From: a virus
Length of the DNA stretch: 64,000 bases
Direction: 5' to 3' (one strand)
IMG/VR virus record: IMGVR_UViG_3300013093_003863
Coordinates: 1 to 64,000 of that record
Shown: positions 16,963 through 26,248 of the stretch, one piece after another
Numbering within the stretch: position 1 is the first letter of the stretch
Layout of the letters: each line of letters begins with the position of its first letter
Notes under the pieces: model-generated
What the model was told of the DNA's origin: nothing
What the model saw: the letters and a program-made list of their open reading frames with translations, nothing else
Database searches by the model: none
Position numbers and translations under genes: made by a program

Positions 16963-18479
16963 TGTTCCTCCAATTCGTCAAGTCGGTTGTTGTCTAATTC
17001 GGGTTCTACATACTCAAACAATTGATTAAACATAGTGGTGCTGTTACGTGCTTTCTTGCCAGTGTAGCCACGTCCACCAACGATCTCCATCCAATAGTCA
17101 TCGTATTTTTTAATTATTGCTTCGCTGGCTGCTCGGGTAGGAGCCGCAAATATACTTTCCACAACATCTTCAAATTTGGCATAGTCGCCTTCGCTGCGTT
17201 GCATCATGCCGGGTCGTTCGCCTGCATCAAAACGTCTATTGGCTTCTTGTACCGCAGTCAAATGCATCCAAACATTGTGGCTCATCAGTAACATATAACT
17301 AAAACTGTCCCACGAACTACGTCCTTCTTTGCCGTTTTTGTTCAAGTCACCGGGCTTATATATACAGATGTCTCGCATAGTTAGCAAATCGCTCACCGGA
17401 CTGGCTTGCCAAGTTGGATAGTAGCCATCGGCAACTACAGCTTGTCCGTATGGACGTGTGTCGGTGCTGTATTTTTTATCATCAGGACCGGCCGCCATCT
17501 TGTAACTCCATTTGCCTTGGTCGGGAAATGCGTTTTCGTAATAGACCTGTCCGTTTGCAGTTGCCAGGAAAGGACTTGCACAATCAAACGATATAGTAAA
17601 ATTGGGGTTGGCATACCGGCGAACATTGCGTTGGATAACTGTGAGCAATACTGCCCATTCCAGTTTACTAGTGCCCAAAAAGTGCATCCAATCATGAACA
17701 CCTTCTTGTAACAAACCATCGTACTTTAACGCAATCAATCGATCCAGTATTAGATGTACATCGCACATGTTTTGTCCGCCCATGCCCCAACCATTAAAAT
17801 GCGTATCGGGATACTGTGCTGGATCACAATAGTGTTTCATGGTTTCGTACCAATCGTCGGCTTCTTTGTGACTAGCACCTTGTAGCACATTCAAGAATCT
17901 AGCACCACCGTTACGAATGCCTTTGCGATTGTTTATGAAGTATTCGTTATTGAATCGAGTGGCATCTACTGCTTCTTGGTGCTTGGTAATTTTACATTTG
18001 CTTTTGGCAAATTCGTCACGCACAACCCAAGTGGGAATATCCAGGCCCATGCCGTACGTGGCACTGCCATCCAGCCATTTAAGCACACTATCACGCATCT
18101 TTTGTGCTCGAGGACATCCCGAGTTGGCTTTCCAATCGCCTTCCCACAAGCCCTTGGCAATTTGGAATCCGCCCGAGTCGCCAACCAGTGTAGTGCCCTT
18201 TTCACGTTTACGCATCATGTTTTCGGCCGGCACTTCCTTGGTCAAATCCAAGTTGGCATGTCCGCCTGAATGTAGACTCCACTTGTACGGAAACAGTGCC
18301 TGCTGACTGTTGAGCCAATTCAGTTGCTCCATGCTGGTCAATCCAGCGGGAAAACGTTTGGGGTCTACATAGTCATTGTTGACCTGTTGCTTGCCCACAA
18401 ACGTAGCATAAAAGCCACTGATAGCGGGCAAAAAGACTGCATAGTCGTTTTGTTTTTGTGTTAAGTTATCTTGTGCCAT
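16959..18479 (-). CDS. dpdA: DpdA-like DNA 7-deazaguanine transglycosylase
   Basis: 506 residues of the tRNA-guanine transglycosylase superfamily. DpdA proteins exchange guanine in DNA for a 7-deazaguanine. Visible are D101-SGGFQIAKG (base-recognition Asp), FLNVLQGASHKEA, FNGWGMGGQN, VHDWMHFLGTSK and SFDCASPF with the candidate nucleophile D299. There is no clear C-x-C-x2-C zinc site as in bacterial Tgt, which fits phage DpdA types better. FolE, QueD and QueE are encoded nearby, so the substrate is probably made by the phage. Confidence 0.8.
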   Translation of the reverse strand: MAQDNLTQKQNDYAVFLPAISGFYATFVGKQQVNNDYVDPKRFPAGLTSMEQLNWLNSQQALFPYKWSLHSGGHANLDLTKEVPAENMMRKREKGTTLVGDSGGFQIAKGLWEGDWKANSGCPRAQKMRDSVLKWLDGSATYGMGLDIPTWVVRDEFAKSKCKITKHQEAVDATRFNNEYFINNRKGIRNGGARFLNVLQGASHKEADDWYETMKHYCDPAQYPDTHFNGWGMGGQNMCDVHLILDRLIALKYDGLLQEGVHDWMHFLGTSKLEWAVLLTVIQRNVRRYANPNFTISFDCASPFLATANGQVYYENAFPDQGKWSYKMAAGPDDKKYSTDTRPYGQAVVADGYYPTWQASPVSDLLTMRDICIYKPGDLNKNGKEGRSSWDSFSYMLLMSHNVWMHLTAVQEANRRFDAGERPGMMQRSEGDYAKFEDVVESIFAAPTRAASEAIIKKYDDYWMEIVGGRGYTGKKARNSTTMFNQLFEYVEPELDNNRLDELEEQ

Positions 18480-19092
18480 AAAATTGTACAGAGTTTATTA
18501 GTTTGTAATCTTCTTCGAAGTAGTTTTGTATTTGTTCAAGGTATTTAGATTCGTTAAGATAGTGCTGAAATATTTCTTTAAACCGTCGGCGTTCGGGACT
18601 GTGTTCGCTTACGTGTTGCGGTTCATATGCGGCATAGCGATTGGTACCATAGTACCCGGCAATTAAATCAGCAAAGTTCTTGGAATAGTTTTCATCACAC
18701 CGCAAGAAAGTACAACGATCAGTATCAAGTCCGTGTACAAATTTTACTTGTTTTTCTGTATGGTCGTCAAATACTACTCTATCAAATACTAGTTCAACAG
18801 TTTCTCGATCATCGAATTCAAATTCAGGATGATACAAAAACATACACTCGGCAATACCACTTAACCAACGATCCACGGGATCACGTAGTGCAATGATGGC
18901 ATGTTTGTCAAGTGCATCAGTATGGTAATTGTAAAATTGCCAGCCCCAATCTTGCAAATTGGGTTTGGTCCACGACGTGGCATTCTTGGGAATGTAAACG
19001 TACATTAAATCACTGTCAGGGTGACTCATGCACTCACCATAACGGTGACCTTTGTTTTTCCACTCGTCCAAGAAGCCGGCGTCGACGATCAC
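18466..19092 (-). CDS. Sulfotransferase-family-like protein
   Basis: 208 residues from a GTG overlapping the clamp stop. YVYIPKNATSWTKPNL matches the 5'-phosphosulfate-binding loop (PK.a.TSw) and AIIALRDPVDRWLSGIAECM the 3'-phosphate-binding segment (lRdPv.R..S). It would transfer sulfate from PAPS to a sugar or other acceptor, though many phage members lack a known target. Two other P-loop/sulfotransferase-like genes lie at 50.3-52.2 kb. Confidence 0.7.
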   Translation of the reverse strand: MIVDAGFLDEWKNKGHRYGECMSHPDSDLMYVYIPKNATSWTKPNLQDWGWQFYNYHTDALDKHAIIALRDPVDRWLSGIAECMFLYHPEFEFDDRETVELVFDRVVFDDHTEKQVKFVHGLDTDRCTFLRCDENYSKNFADLIAGYYGTNRYAAYEPQHVSEHSPERRRFKEIFQHYLNESKYLEQIQNYFEEDYKLINSVQFYGTR

Positions 19093-19829
19093 TTGGTTTG
19101 TGCAGGAATAATGTAGTCGTATTCGATAAGTCCACTGTCTACAGTGATCTTACTTGCACCTTCGTCACTCATTTTGAATGTTTTGTCTCCGGGCAAGGCC
19201 AAGATAGCCAACACCACGTTAACGGGCCAATGCCAACTTTGCTTGGTAAAGCTACCAGTAACTCCGGCTTGGAAAACAAAGTTACCGGCATGGCTAGTTG
19301 GGTCACCAAAGTAAAATACCAAATTGCCATTGCTGTCAGTCTTGGCCGTAAACGTAGTTTCTTCACTGTTGGCACTGGCTTGATAACGAAGTCGTGTAAC
19401 ATTGGCAACTGCGGGCACAAAATCCACACCCCACTTGACACCTTTAAACTTCACAGTCTTTAACTTGTCATTGATCACATTGGCATCCATGAACCGATAG
19501 TCGTTTTTGAAGTCGCCCACTTTGTTTTCAAAGTGAATACCACAAGGCACTGTATCGCCTGTGCTGTTGGTTTGAGTGTTAATGGTAATCTTGGCATTCT
19601 CTCGATATTCTTCAATGCCCAAAATAGTTTTTAGTTTGCCTAAATTTGGCATACCAAATGTACCAATAAAGTCAGAATGTGGGCTTTTAAAACGTGCTTC
19701 TAAAATAACAGTTCTATCTTCGCTTACGCTATTGATCAGCGTTTCTGTTTCGGTACCGGTAATTTTAATTAGGTCAATATTGCCCAGTCCGTTGGTGTGT
19801 TGTACGATGTCTTTTAAATAATCTTGCAT
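19089..19829 (-). CDS. 45: Sliding clamp (T4 gp45-like)
   Basis: 246 residues, close to T4 gp45 (228). The clamp is loaded by gp44/62, tethers polymerase gp43 and in T4 also activates late transcription. Overall layout and the C-terminal MSDEGASKITVDSGLIEYDY fit clamp proteins. Upstream of the polymerase in the same direction, and driven by a near-consensus promoter. Confidence 0.82.
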   Translation of the reverse strand: MQDYLKDIVQHTNGLGNIDLIKITGTETETLINSVSEDRTVILEARFKSPHSDFIGTFGMPNLGKLKTILGIEEYRENAKITINTQTNSTGDTVPCGIHFENKVGDFKNDYRFMDANVINDKLKTVKFKGVKWGVDFVPAVANVTRLRYQASANSEETTFTAKTDSNGNLVFYFGDPTSHAGNFVFQAGVTGSFTKQSWHWPVNVVLAILALPGDKTFKMSDEGASKITVDSGLIEYDYIIPAQTK

Positions 19830-19847
19830 AATTTCTCCTATAAGTTG

Positions 19848-19876
19848 ATTGTAACAGATGTATTTAGATTTGTCAA
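19848..19876 (-). promoter_or_regulatory. Sigma70-like promoter of the clamp gene
   Basis: Minus strand TTGACA (19871-19876), 17-nt spacer, TACAAT (19848-19853), followed by a leader with AGGAG and the ATG at 19829. The spacer also contains CTAAATA (19861-19867), so a late-type signal may be nested in it. Confidence 0.75.
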
Positions 19877-20880
19877 TTTGTTTTTATAAATTTCTTTAAA
19901 AACGGTGAAATTGTCACGTGTGATTTTTCGGCCACCAAAGCCAACTGTTGGCACATGGTCGAATGCATTGGATGTGAAGCACGGCTAACGTCCTGACTGT
20001 CAAAGTTGTCAAAAGTTCCCCAATTGTCTAGTTTGGTGTATTCGCCCGTAAAACCGTAGCGTTGGCACAGATCAGCAAACGGCACAATACTGGACACATT
20101 CATTGCCGACACCACAAACAACAGAGTGACTTGAGCATTACGGGGTCGGTTGTTGCGTAACCATTCTAAATTTTCCAACAATGCATCAAACTTTCCGGGT
20201 CTACGAACCACCTCGTATACCGATTCAGATCCGGCGTCGACACTGATATGAAACTCGCTGATGTGTTCAAGTATGCTTGATGTTGGCAACAGTTTTTTCA
20301 TTAACAAACCATTTGTGTGTAGCTTGATGGTTTGATGGTTTTTGGGTTGCCAATTCAACAACAACGGACGCATGATTGCACTGGCCAAGGGATCGCCATT
20401 GCCGCTCATGACAATATGCACTGGTTCTGTGAATTGATTTACAAGATCGATCAAATGCATTACCTTGGCCAATCTAGTGTGGTATAGCGGGCCCGAGGTG
20501 TGGTTAATGGACTGCCTACGACAACTAGGGCACGATAAGTTGCAACTTTCGTCGATATTGATGCCAATTTGGTATCGATTCATAACATGATCGGCATTGA
20601 TAATGCCACAATGTTGTACAGCACAATAGGTATAACTGCGATCCAGTATTGTTTGTTGTAACTTGATGGCAATAGGATTGGTCCATACGTCTTGCAAACG
20701 ATCAAAGTCGGTAATATTGCCCACACTGACTGGAAGATGTGCTTCGCATTGGCAAACATAACAGTCACCTTCAAGATCGATGTTGACCACTCGGAACGGT
20801 TGATCACAGTGATTGTTGATAGGCGTGGGCCAGTCCTGTCCACGCGGATAGTTGGCAAATATTATGGGGTTATACTGCAT
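19873..20880 (-). CDS. Radical SAM protein with extra Cys clusters
   Basis: 335 residues. The radical SAM motif CNLSCPSC is near residue 113. Before it, residues 48-70 hold CYVCQCEAH, like the SPASM-type auxiliary cluster segment found in the same order in phage members. GNGDPLAS resembles the GGEP SAM-binding motif. Peptide or sugar modification is typical for SPASM proteins; the substrate is unknown. It overlaps the methyltransferase gene. Confidence 0.78.
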   Translation of the reverse strand: MQYNPIIFANYPRGQDWPTPINNHCDQPFRVVNIDLEGDCYVCQCEAHLPVSVGNITDFDRLQDVWTNPIAIKLQQTILDRSYTYCAVQHCGIINADHVMNRYQIGINIDESCNLSCPSCRRQSINHTSGPLYHTRLAKVMHLIDLVNQFTEPVHIVMSGNGDPLASAIMRPLLLNWQPKNHQTIKLHTNGLLMKKLLPTSSILEHISEFHISVDAGSESVYEVVRRPGKFDALLENLEWLRNNRPRNAQVTLLFVVSAMNVSSIVPFADLCQRYGFTGEYTKLDNWGTFDNFDSQDVSRASHPMHSTMCQQLALVAEKSHVTISPFLKKFIKTN

Positions 20881-21814
20881 TGTTTCTTGCTACAATTTTG
20901 CCCATGGCCTGATGTGCCTTGATTGTGTGCAACACCCCGGGACGTTGAATCTCTAACCAGCTGATGTTTGGGGCAAAGAAAAAATCTTCAACAATTTCAA
21001 ATCCCACGCTTTCGCAGGTGGGAATCAATAGACTTTTTGGCATGTAGGTTTGAGCAAAGTTTTCGGCCATGCCGGCACCGGCCGGAGTATCGCCGTCGTT
21101 GTAACTGAACAAAAACACTCCTCCAGGTCGCATAACAGTTTGCAGTTGCTTCAGCACCTGTGTCACAGTATCTAAACTAACGTAATTGAAATGTCCCCAA
21201 CTAAACACAAATGCAAATTGATTTTTTGGCAATGCACCGAGATCGTAATTTTTTAACGGATACTTTCTTAATCGATTTTGATATGGTGCAGGAAATCGAC
21301 TGTTGGTGCTGTCTAAAAATTCAGGAAATGGATCCATGATATAAAGCGGATCGGCAGCTACCAAAAACTGTGTCCATTCGCCGTCTCTACATCCTATTTC
21401 CAAAGCCGGATAACGCCAATTGGTGTGCAGCAGTATTCGTTGCTTGACAGTTTGCTCGACATCTTCACGTAGTGCAATTTTGCGATTATTACGCACATTG
21501 TCAATTCCGCCAGTGCGTTCTTCCAGTTCGTAACTGTCGCTGAACAATCGATGTGCAATATCGGTTATCTTGTTTGTTAAATGAGTCAGTGTGACTTTGT
21601 TTTGCTCCAAGGGCAATTGAGTTTGAGTCAAGATATTGTCGTAGTGTGCAATTAAAGTATCGATATACTTTTCGTATTCGGGATCGATACTGTTGACCTG
21701 TAATCGAATATTGCCTAGTTTGGTTTTTAATTCGTTAATGGATGCAACCACCGGGCCAATATCCAGTTGTTGGCTCAACGACTGTTTTAACGAAACTAGA
21801 TCGTGCAACGACAT
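20870..21814 (-). CDS. SAM-dependent methyltransferase
   Basis: 314 residues from the ATG at 21814, one base after the DNA polymerase stop. Class I Rossmann features: ALEIGCRDGEWTQFL (motif I, ExGxxxG), FVFSWGHFNYVSLD, and VMRPGGVFLFSYNDGD. The N-terminal 100 residues are a helical coiled-coil-like domain. The target could be a sugar or small molecule; no DNA methylase motif (DPPY) is present. Confidence 0.78.
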   Translation of the reverse strand: MSLHDLVSLKQSLSQQLDIGPVVASINELKTKLGNIRLQVNSIDPEYEKYIDTLIAHYDNILTQTQLPLEQNKVTLTHLTNKITDIAHRLFSDSYELEERTGGIDNVRNNRKIALREDVEQTVKQRILLHTNWRYPALEIGCRDGEWTQFLVAADPLYIMDPFPEFLDSTNSRFPAPYQNRLRKYPLKNYDLGALPKNQFAFVFSWGHFNYVSLDTVTQVLKQLQTVMRPGGVFLFSYNDGDTPAGAGMAENFAQTYMPKSLLIPTCESVGFEIVEDFFFAPNISWLEIQRPGVLHTIKAHQAMGKIVARNNAV

Positions 21815-21815
21815 C

Positions 21816-24479
21816 TTATTCCCAACTAAACAAACTGTCAAATGTGCTACTGATATCGGTATTGGCTTCAATATCCCAGCCTAATACTCCCAACAAATTT
21901 TCTACCTTTTGATCCACAATAGTACTTTCCATAAGTCCGTTGTCAAACGGCAAGTCTTTGAACCACTGTGGAATATGTAACACGTCTGTGGGATAACCAA
22001 CACTGGTATAGCCTAAAGGATTGTCTTTTAATTTGCACACAATGGTTTTCATACCATCAACAATAGCACTACTATAGTTATCTCCGTGCATACGCTTTAG
22101 ATTATTCCAGTTCATTGCGGCTCTAACGTGTCCGGGCATGTTGGCTTTGCCTAGTCGTTGTTCTTCGGCAGTGTACTTGGTTAGGTTGTTGACACGTTTG
22201 GGAGTGCCCTTTTCCCAAGCCGGACGATCTTTAAAAGCAATCTTGAACTCTTTTACCTTTTCAATAACGGTGTCACGTTCGGCTCCAGTTAGCACATCCA
22301 TCAAGATCTCGCTCAAAAAGTTTTGCACCACCTTGGGAGTGTCACTTCGCTTCAAGTCCAAGCCCATGGCTTTTACTTTACCTGGGCTACCATGTGTGTC
22401 TAAACGTTTGCCTTCTTTGTCTACAATAAGAACTGCATAGCGTTTCTTTTTAATAAACAAGCCTTTACTAGCAACAAGTTCTCGACCGCCCTTGATGATA
22501 GCTCCCATTTCTCTAGGACAATGAAATGCACGTTCCATAAATGCCGGGAATGATTCGTTTACCGAGTCAGCAATGGTATCATATAACTGTATAGCGATGT
22601 CTTTGTTCCATTCCATTTTACCAGCTTCAACTTCTTCACGCACCATGGGCCAAGCCGAGAAGTAAACCGAGTCAGTGTCACCGTATATGATTGCCTCGCC
22701 CACGTGATCGTACCGGCCAGTTATTGCTTCATTGACATGGCCATCCATGTGGTGTGCAATTCCGCGTCCGGTAAGTGTCGTTGATTGTCCAATACGCTTG
22801 TCAAAAAAACGACAACCAGGGTTGAGTAAAGCACCATATAAACTATTAAGATTAATTTTCTTAACCAGTTGTCGTTTATCCCAATAAGCCTTATCTTCAT
22901 CTGTTTCTGCTTCTTTAAGTTTGGCCTGCATTTGTTTGCGTTCGGCATACCAACGTTCTAGCAACGCTGGTATAATACCTTTACGGTCATACTTGAATAT
23001 GGTACCATTAGCACTCAGCGTCCAAGGTTGATTACTGTTAAAAACAATATCCCATACCTGTTTGGCACTGTGTACGGTTTCTTTTCCATCTTCCCAGTCT
23101 ATTGTGATCTCGGTACCCACTTCACCTGCCATGACAGCAGTATATTCTAAACTGCCAAACAGGCCCTCCCATGCATCTGCAAAGTTACCACCGTTCTCAC
23201 GCATCTTGTTTGCAATGTAGAGATCGGTCATTACGGGCCGGAGTTGCCCGATGATGGTTTCCGGTCCCATGTTAAGGGCTCGAATAGCCGAGGGATAGAG
23301 ACTGTTGATGTCGATTGCCCCGATGTATTCGTGCATGCCTCTTTTGGGATAAGCAACATAGGCACCTGCGGCTTGCGTTTGTTCTTTGTCATCACGACCC
23401 TTTCTGTTAGGAACTACCATACCACGTTGATGAGCATCGTTAATAATCGCCTGCTCGGTCACTGCCACTGCACCCATTGTAGTGGCCAGCAATACTGTGT
23501 TATCATGTGCCAATTCGTTTGCAAGATCCAAGAAGCGCAGTTTCTTGTCAAATTTTGCAATCAGCATTGTGTCCTGTCGGTTATACTCAATAAACTTGGG
23601 AAAGTCCATGTTGTACAATTGATCCAGTGTTCCTTCATAAGGCGTTTTGCTTTCGCCCAGTTCGTATTCGGCAATAGCATCCAAGCTATAACTGTGTCGT
23701 TCTTCGTATGTGTACTTGCGGTACAGTTGCATATAGTCCATATGCACACGACCAATCAAGTCAAATGTAATATTTTCTGCACCAAAGCGTTCAAATGTAC
23801 GCTCTTTAGGCATTTGATTCCACAAACACAAACGTCTTAGGTCATCTCGGCTCAGAGCTTTCACAATACGTCCCACAGTATAGGGAATATCAAAGCCTTC
23901 ACTGTTCCACCCACTTAGTATGTCGGCGTCTTGTATAATATCCAAGAATGTATTGATCATGTCTTCTTCACGTTCAAAAAGAAAACAATTGTCAAACTTA
24001 CTGCATATCTCTTTGGCAGTATCCCAACTTATTGATTTTGGAGGAACTACTAGAGTAACTAATTTATCCAACCAATCTAGGTATAAAGAGAACGCGGTAA
24101 TTTTATTAAACGGATCTTTTGTTGGGGCATAACCTTTAGTGGGATCAAAATCAACCTCAATGTCAAAAAATGCAGTTTGTAACTTAGGCGAGTTCGCTCC
24201 CAAGTAATTTGATTCAAGACAACGAAATATGGGATTGATATCACTTTCCCATAGTCTTTTACCTGAATTTATTTTTAGTTCTTTATGATATTCTTTGCTA
24301 TTCCTAGTATGGAATCGCGAAACCGGAGTATCAAAGATGGTGCGGTGTCGGCCTTTGGGATCGTCGTAATAAAAAACATACTCGGCAGCATATTCTTTAT
24401 AAACTCGTTCACCATCAACACGTTCAACAACGTGTATTCGATCTTTTGCTCGGTCAAAGAGAGCGTCTACATAACTCAT
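21816..24479 (-). CDS. 43: Family B DNA polymerase (T4 gp43-like)
   Basis: 887 residues, the T4 gp43 length. The 3'-5' exonuclease motifs are FFDIEVDFD, GWNSEGFDIPY and YNRQDTMLI. Polymerase motif A is AIDINSLYPSAIRALN, motif B KINLNSLYGALLN and motif C IYGDTDSVYFS. It is the replicative polymerase, working with the clamp (19089-19829) and clamp loader (58922-59851). SD AAAGGAACCATATG. No intron or insertion seen. Confidence 0.97.
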   Translation of the reverse strand: MSYVDALFDRAKDRIHVVERVDGERVYKEYAAEYVFYYDDPKGRHRTIFDTPVSRFHTRNSKEYHKELKINSGKRLWESDINPIFRCLESNYLGANSPKLQTAFFDIEVDFDPTKGYAPTKDPFNKITAFSLYLDWLDKLVTLVVPPKSISWDTAKEICSKFDNCFLFEREEDMINTFLDIIQDADILSGWNSEGFDIPYTVGRIVKALSRDDLRRLCLWNQMPKERTFERFGAENITFDLIGRVHMDYMQLYRKYTYEERHSYSLDAIAEYELGESKTPYEGTLDQLYNMDFPKFIEYNRQDTMLIAKFDKKLRFLDLANELAHDNTVLLATTMGAVAVTEQAIINDAHQRGMVVPNRKGRDDKEQTQAAGAYVAYPKRGMHEYIGAIDINSLYPSAIRALNMGPETIIGQLRPVMTDLYIANKMRENGGNFADAWEGLFGSLEYTAVMAGEVGTEITIDWEDGKETVHSAKQVWDIVFNSNQPWTLSANGTIFKYDRKGIIPALLERWYAERKQMQAKLKEAETDEDKAYWDKRQLVKKINLNSLYGALLNPGCRFFDKRIGQSTTLTGRGIAHHMDGHVNEAITGRYDHVGEAIIYGDTDSVYFSAWPMVREEVEAGKMEWNKDIAIQLYDTIADSVNESFPAFMERAFHCPREMGAIIKGGRELVASKGLFIKKKRYAVLIVDKEGKRLDTHGSPGKVKAMGLDLKRSDTPKVVQNFLSEILMDVLTGAERDTVIEKVKEFKIAFKDRPAWEKGTPKRVNNLTKYTAEEQRLGKANMPGHVRAAMNWNNLKRMHGDNYSSAIVDGMKTIVCKLKDNPLGYTSVGYPTDVLHIPQWFKDLPFDNGLMESTIVDQKVENLLGVLGWDIEANTDISSTFDSLFSWE

Positions 24480-24521
24480 ATGGTTCCTTTATGTGATTTT
24501 GAGCTCACACATACTCTACAT

Positions 24522-24536
24522 GTTGGTTGAGCCAAC
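24522..24536 (-). other. Hairpin in the DNA polymerase leader
   Basis: GTTGG and CCAAC pair around a 5-nt loop, between the end of the membrane-protein gene and the polymerase ATG, about 43 nt before the start. T4 gp43 represses its own translation through a leader hairpin, so this is a candidate operator. It lacks a U-run, so it is not a good terminator. Confidence 0.35.
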
Positions 24537-24540
24537 GACT

Positions 24541-24828
24541 CTATATGCTTTTACTTATCATTCTGACAAGCCCCACACTGTCAATTGTTATCAAAAAAAC
24601 TGCATTGGCCATTAAGCCAAAACTGCCTCGAGTATAACAACTCCACGCACTGGCACAACATCCCGATATAAAAATACAGTACAAGGGTATAATGGGAATA
24701 TCCGGTGCCGTCACAGCAAACATTACAGCACTGACCACACTGCAAAGCCAAGCAAATGCTTCGGCACAAAAACGCAGTGGATTGCTTGCCCAATCTCGTT
24801 GAATGTACTGGATAATATTTTTGATCAT
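24541..24828 (-). CDS. Small integral membrane protein
   Basis: 95 residues from the ATG at 24828, which overlaps the glycosyltransferase stop (ATGA). About three membrane segments: AFAWLCSVVSAVMFAV, IPLYCIFISGCCASAW and FGLMANAVFLITIDSVG. The N-terminus is amphipathic. Function unknown; it lies just ahead of the polymerase gene. Confidence 0.65.
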   Translation of the reverse strand: MIKNIIQYIQRDWASNPLRFCAEAFAWLCSVVSAVMFAVTAPDIPIIPLYCIFISGCCASAWSCYTRGSFGLMANAVFLITIDSVGLVRMISKSI

Positions 24829-25832
24829 GCGGTCAAGTTGGTCCAAAAACGAATACTGTTGCGTGCCCAGATGTCAAGCAAACGTCGATCGTATTTGGCA
24901 GTGCTTCGTAATTTGGCATCGATTACGGCATACAATTCGGCACCGGTGGCACGTAGTACGCCCAAGTCCGTCACATGTTCGGTCCATTGATACTGACTGT
25001 CAACCACTGTGGGAATGAATTGAGCCGACTCCAATATGGCCAAACTAAAACATTCGTTCTTGCTGGGCACAAAAGCAACACGGCACTCACTGATCAATTT
25101 GAACATTTCGTCTCGTTGATCAAGACCAAATGTGTACACATCTGCACCGGCAAATAGTTCACTGTCAGGCTCGTGTGTGATCACAGTCGGGGTCACTGCC
25201 AATGCCCGTGCCATGGCCATGAATTCTCTGGCACCTTTACGATCGGTAGTGTCGCCGATGTATAACAATCCACGTGTTTGATTGGATCCTATTAGGCCTT
25301 GTGGCACAAATGGTGGCGGAGTGTAAACGGGTCTTTTGGGATGAACTTGATGACTGTAAGGAGCACACATGCCAACTCGCCATTCGGTACTGTTCACAAC
25401 ATCAATCTGTTGTTGCAAATATTCATCACTCAAGAAACTGTAACGCCCGTCGTTGTTCATTACATCACTCTCGTGTTGTACAAATATGCCATTATGGTAA
25501 TTGGCCGATGCAGCAAGGTAACTGTGCAAGTCGTGTGCAACAACCAAATCAGCCATTATACAATTTTGGTTACAGACTTTGTCTATATCTTGTATAATTT
25601 GCGGATCCACCTGCAACCAAACGTGTCCGTCTCGCATGTTGGGTTGATAAGTACTGACATCGTTTGAGTATAATACAGTATCTGCACGTATCGCCTGAGT
25701 GGGCCGTGCATCGGTAATAAACACAGTTCGATACCCCATGCTCTTGTGCAAATCTAATACAGTATTGATATAACGCACAATGCCGTTGGGACGTACTAAT
25801 ACACTACTACAGGTATGAACAATAGTCTTCAA
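24825..25832 (-). CDS. GT4-type glycosyltransferase
   Basis: 335 residues from a TTG whose last two bases begin the stop codon of the DsbA-like gene (TTGA). GLLYIGDTTDRKGAREFMAM is the start of the nucleotide-sugar domain and AFVPSKNECFSLAILESAQF carries the E-x7-E motif of GT4. It may glycosylate DNA, a virion protein or host surface sugar. Placed in the replication block, like the DNA glucosyltransferases of T4, but sequence similarity to those is not evident. Confidence 0.75.
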   Translation of the reverse strand: MKTIVHTCSSVLVRPNGIVRYINTVLDLHKSMGYRTVFITDARPTQAIRADTVLYSNDVSTYQPNMRDGHVWLQVDPQIIQDIDKVCNQNCIMADLVVAHDLHSYLAASANYHNGIFVQHESDVMNNDGRYSFLSDEYLQQQIDVVNSTEWRVGMCAPYSHQVHPKRPVYTPPPFVPQGLIGSNQTRGLLYIGDTTDRKGAREFMAMARALAVTPTVITHEPDSELFAGADVYTFGLDQRDEMFKLISECRVAFVPSKNECFSLAILESAQFIPTVVDSQYQWTEHVTDLGVLRATGAELYAVIDAKLRSTAKYDRRLLDIWARNSIRFWTNLTA

Positions 25833-26095
25833 AGTGTTTTACCAACTGTTTCCAAAATTGTGTTCAATTCGTCATGATCTCTATTGGTTTCACCTAAACG
25901 TGCTTTGTGTGCAATTTTGATTGCCTTCTTTAGCGTGGCCGGTTTGATTTCTAGCTCTTCACCAATTGCCTTGATTGTTTCATTAAGCCCAGTGTTCAAG
26001 TCTTCTACTTCTTGCATTACTTGGCATCCCTCATTTATAAGTTGAGTCAATTTAATTTTTGCATCACCATTAAACGTTCTGTTGTAATCGGACAT
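25829..26095 (-). CDS. dsbA: DsbA-like double-stranded DNA-binding protein
   Basis: 88 residues, mostly helical and charged, with the layout of T4 DsbA (89 residues), a small protein that binds near late promoters and helps late transcription. Residues 40-85 (TIKAIGEELEIKPATLKKAI, then helices) match the expected pattern. Directly downstream of a strong promoter. Identity is moderate because the protein is short. Confidence 0.6.
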   Translation of the reverse strand: MSDYNRTFNGDAKIKLTQLINEGCQVMQEVEDLNTGLNETIKAIGEELEIKPATLKKAIKIAHKARLGETNRDHDELNTILETVGKTL

Positions 26096-26114
26096 TTGTT
26101 TCTCCTAAAATTGT

Positions 26115-26143
26115 ATTATACGGGAGATGTTGTAGAAATGCAA
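26115..26143 (-). promoter_or_regulatory. Sigma70-like promoter for dsbA-like operon
   Basis: Minus strand TTGCAT (26138-26143), 17 nt, TATAAT (26115-26120), then a leader with AGGAG before the ATG at 26095. Separates the polymerase-side operon from the acyl carrier protein gene. Confidence 0.75.
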
Positions 26144-26189
26144 TAGTAGAATGCTCACTTTGTACAGAATCTGGCGTAACTCATGTACT

Positions 26190-26245
26190 GGGCAGCAGCC
26201 GCCCACTTGACGCCTGGGCTTGCGCCCTAACCGTTGCGACAACGG
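26190..26245 (-). other. Three-hairpin element downstream of the ACP gene
   Basis: Between the ACP stop and the dsbA promoter the minus-strand RNA can form CCGTTG-TCG-CAACGG (26231-26245), GGGC-GCAA-GCCC with a GNRA loop (26216-26227), and GGGC-loop-GCCC (26190-26204). No long U-run follows. Could be a processing site, a weak terminator or a small structured RNA. G+C-rich compared with surroundings. Confidence 0.45.
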
Positions 26246-26248
26246 AAC

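Noticed and set aside
23244-23840. Long plus-strand frame inside the DNA polymerase gene
   Set aside because: It is antisense to strongly conserved polymerase motifs and has no ribosome site; a shadow frame.
26160-26248. Possible tRNA or tmRNA fragment
   Set aside because: Three independent short hairpins without tRNA landmarks; kept only as a hairpin element.
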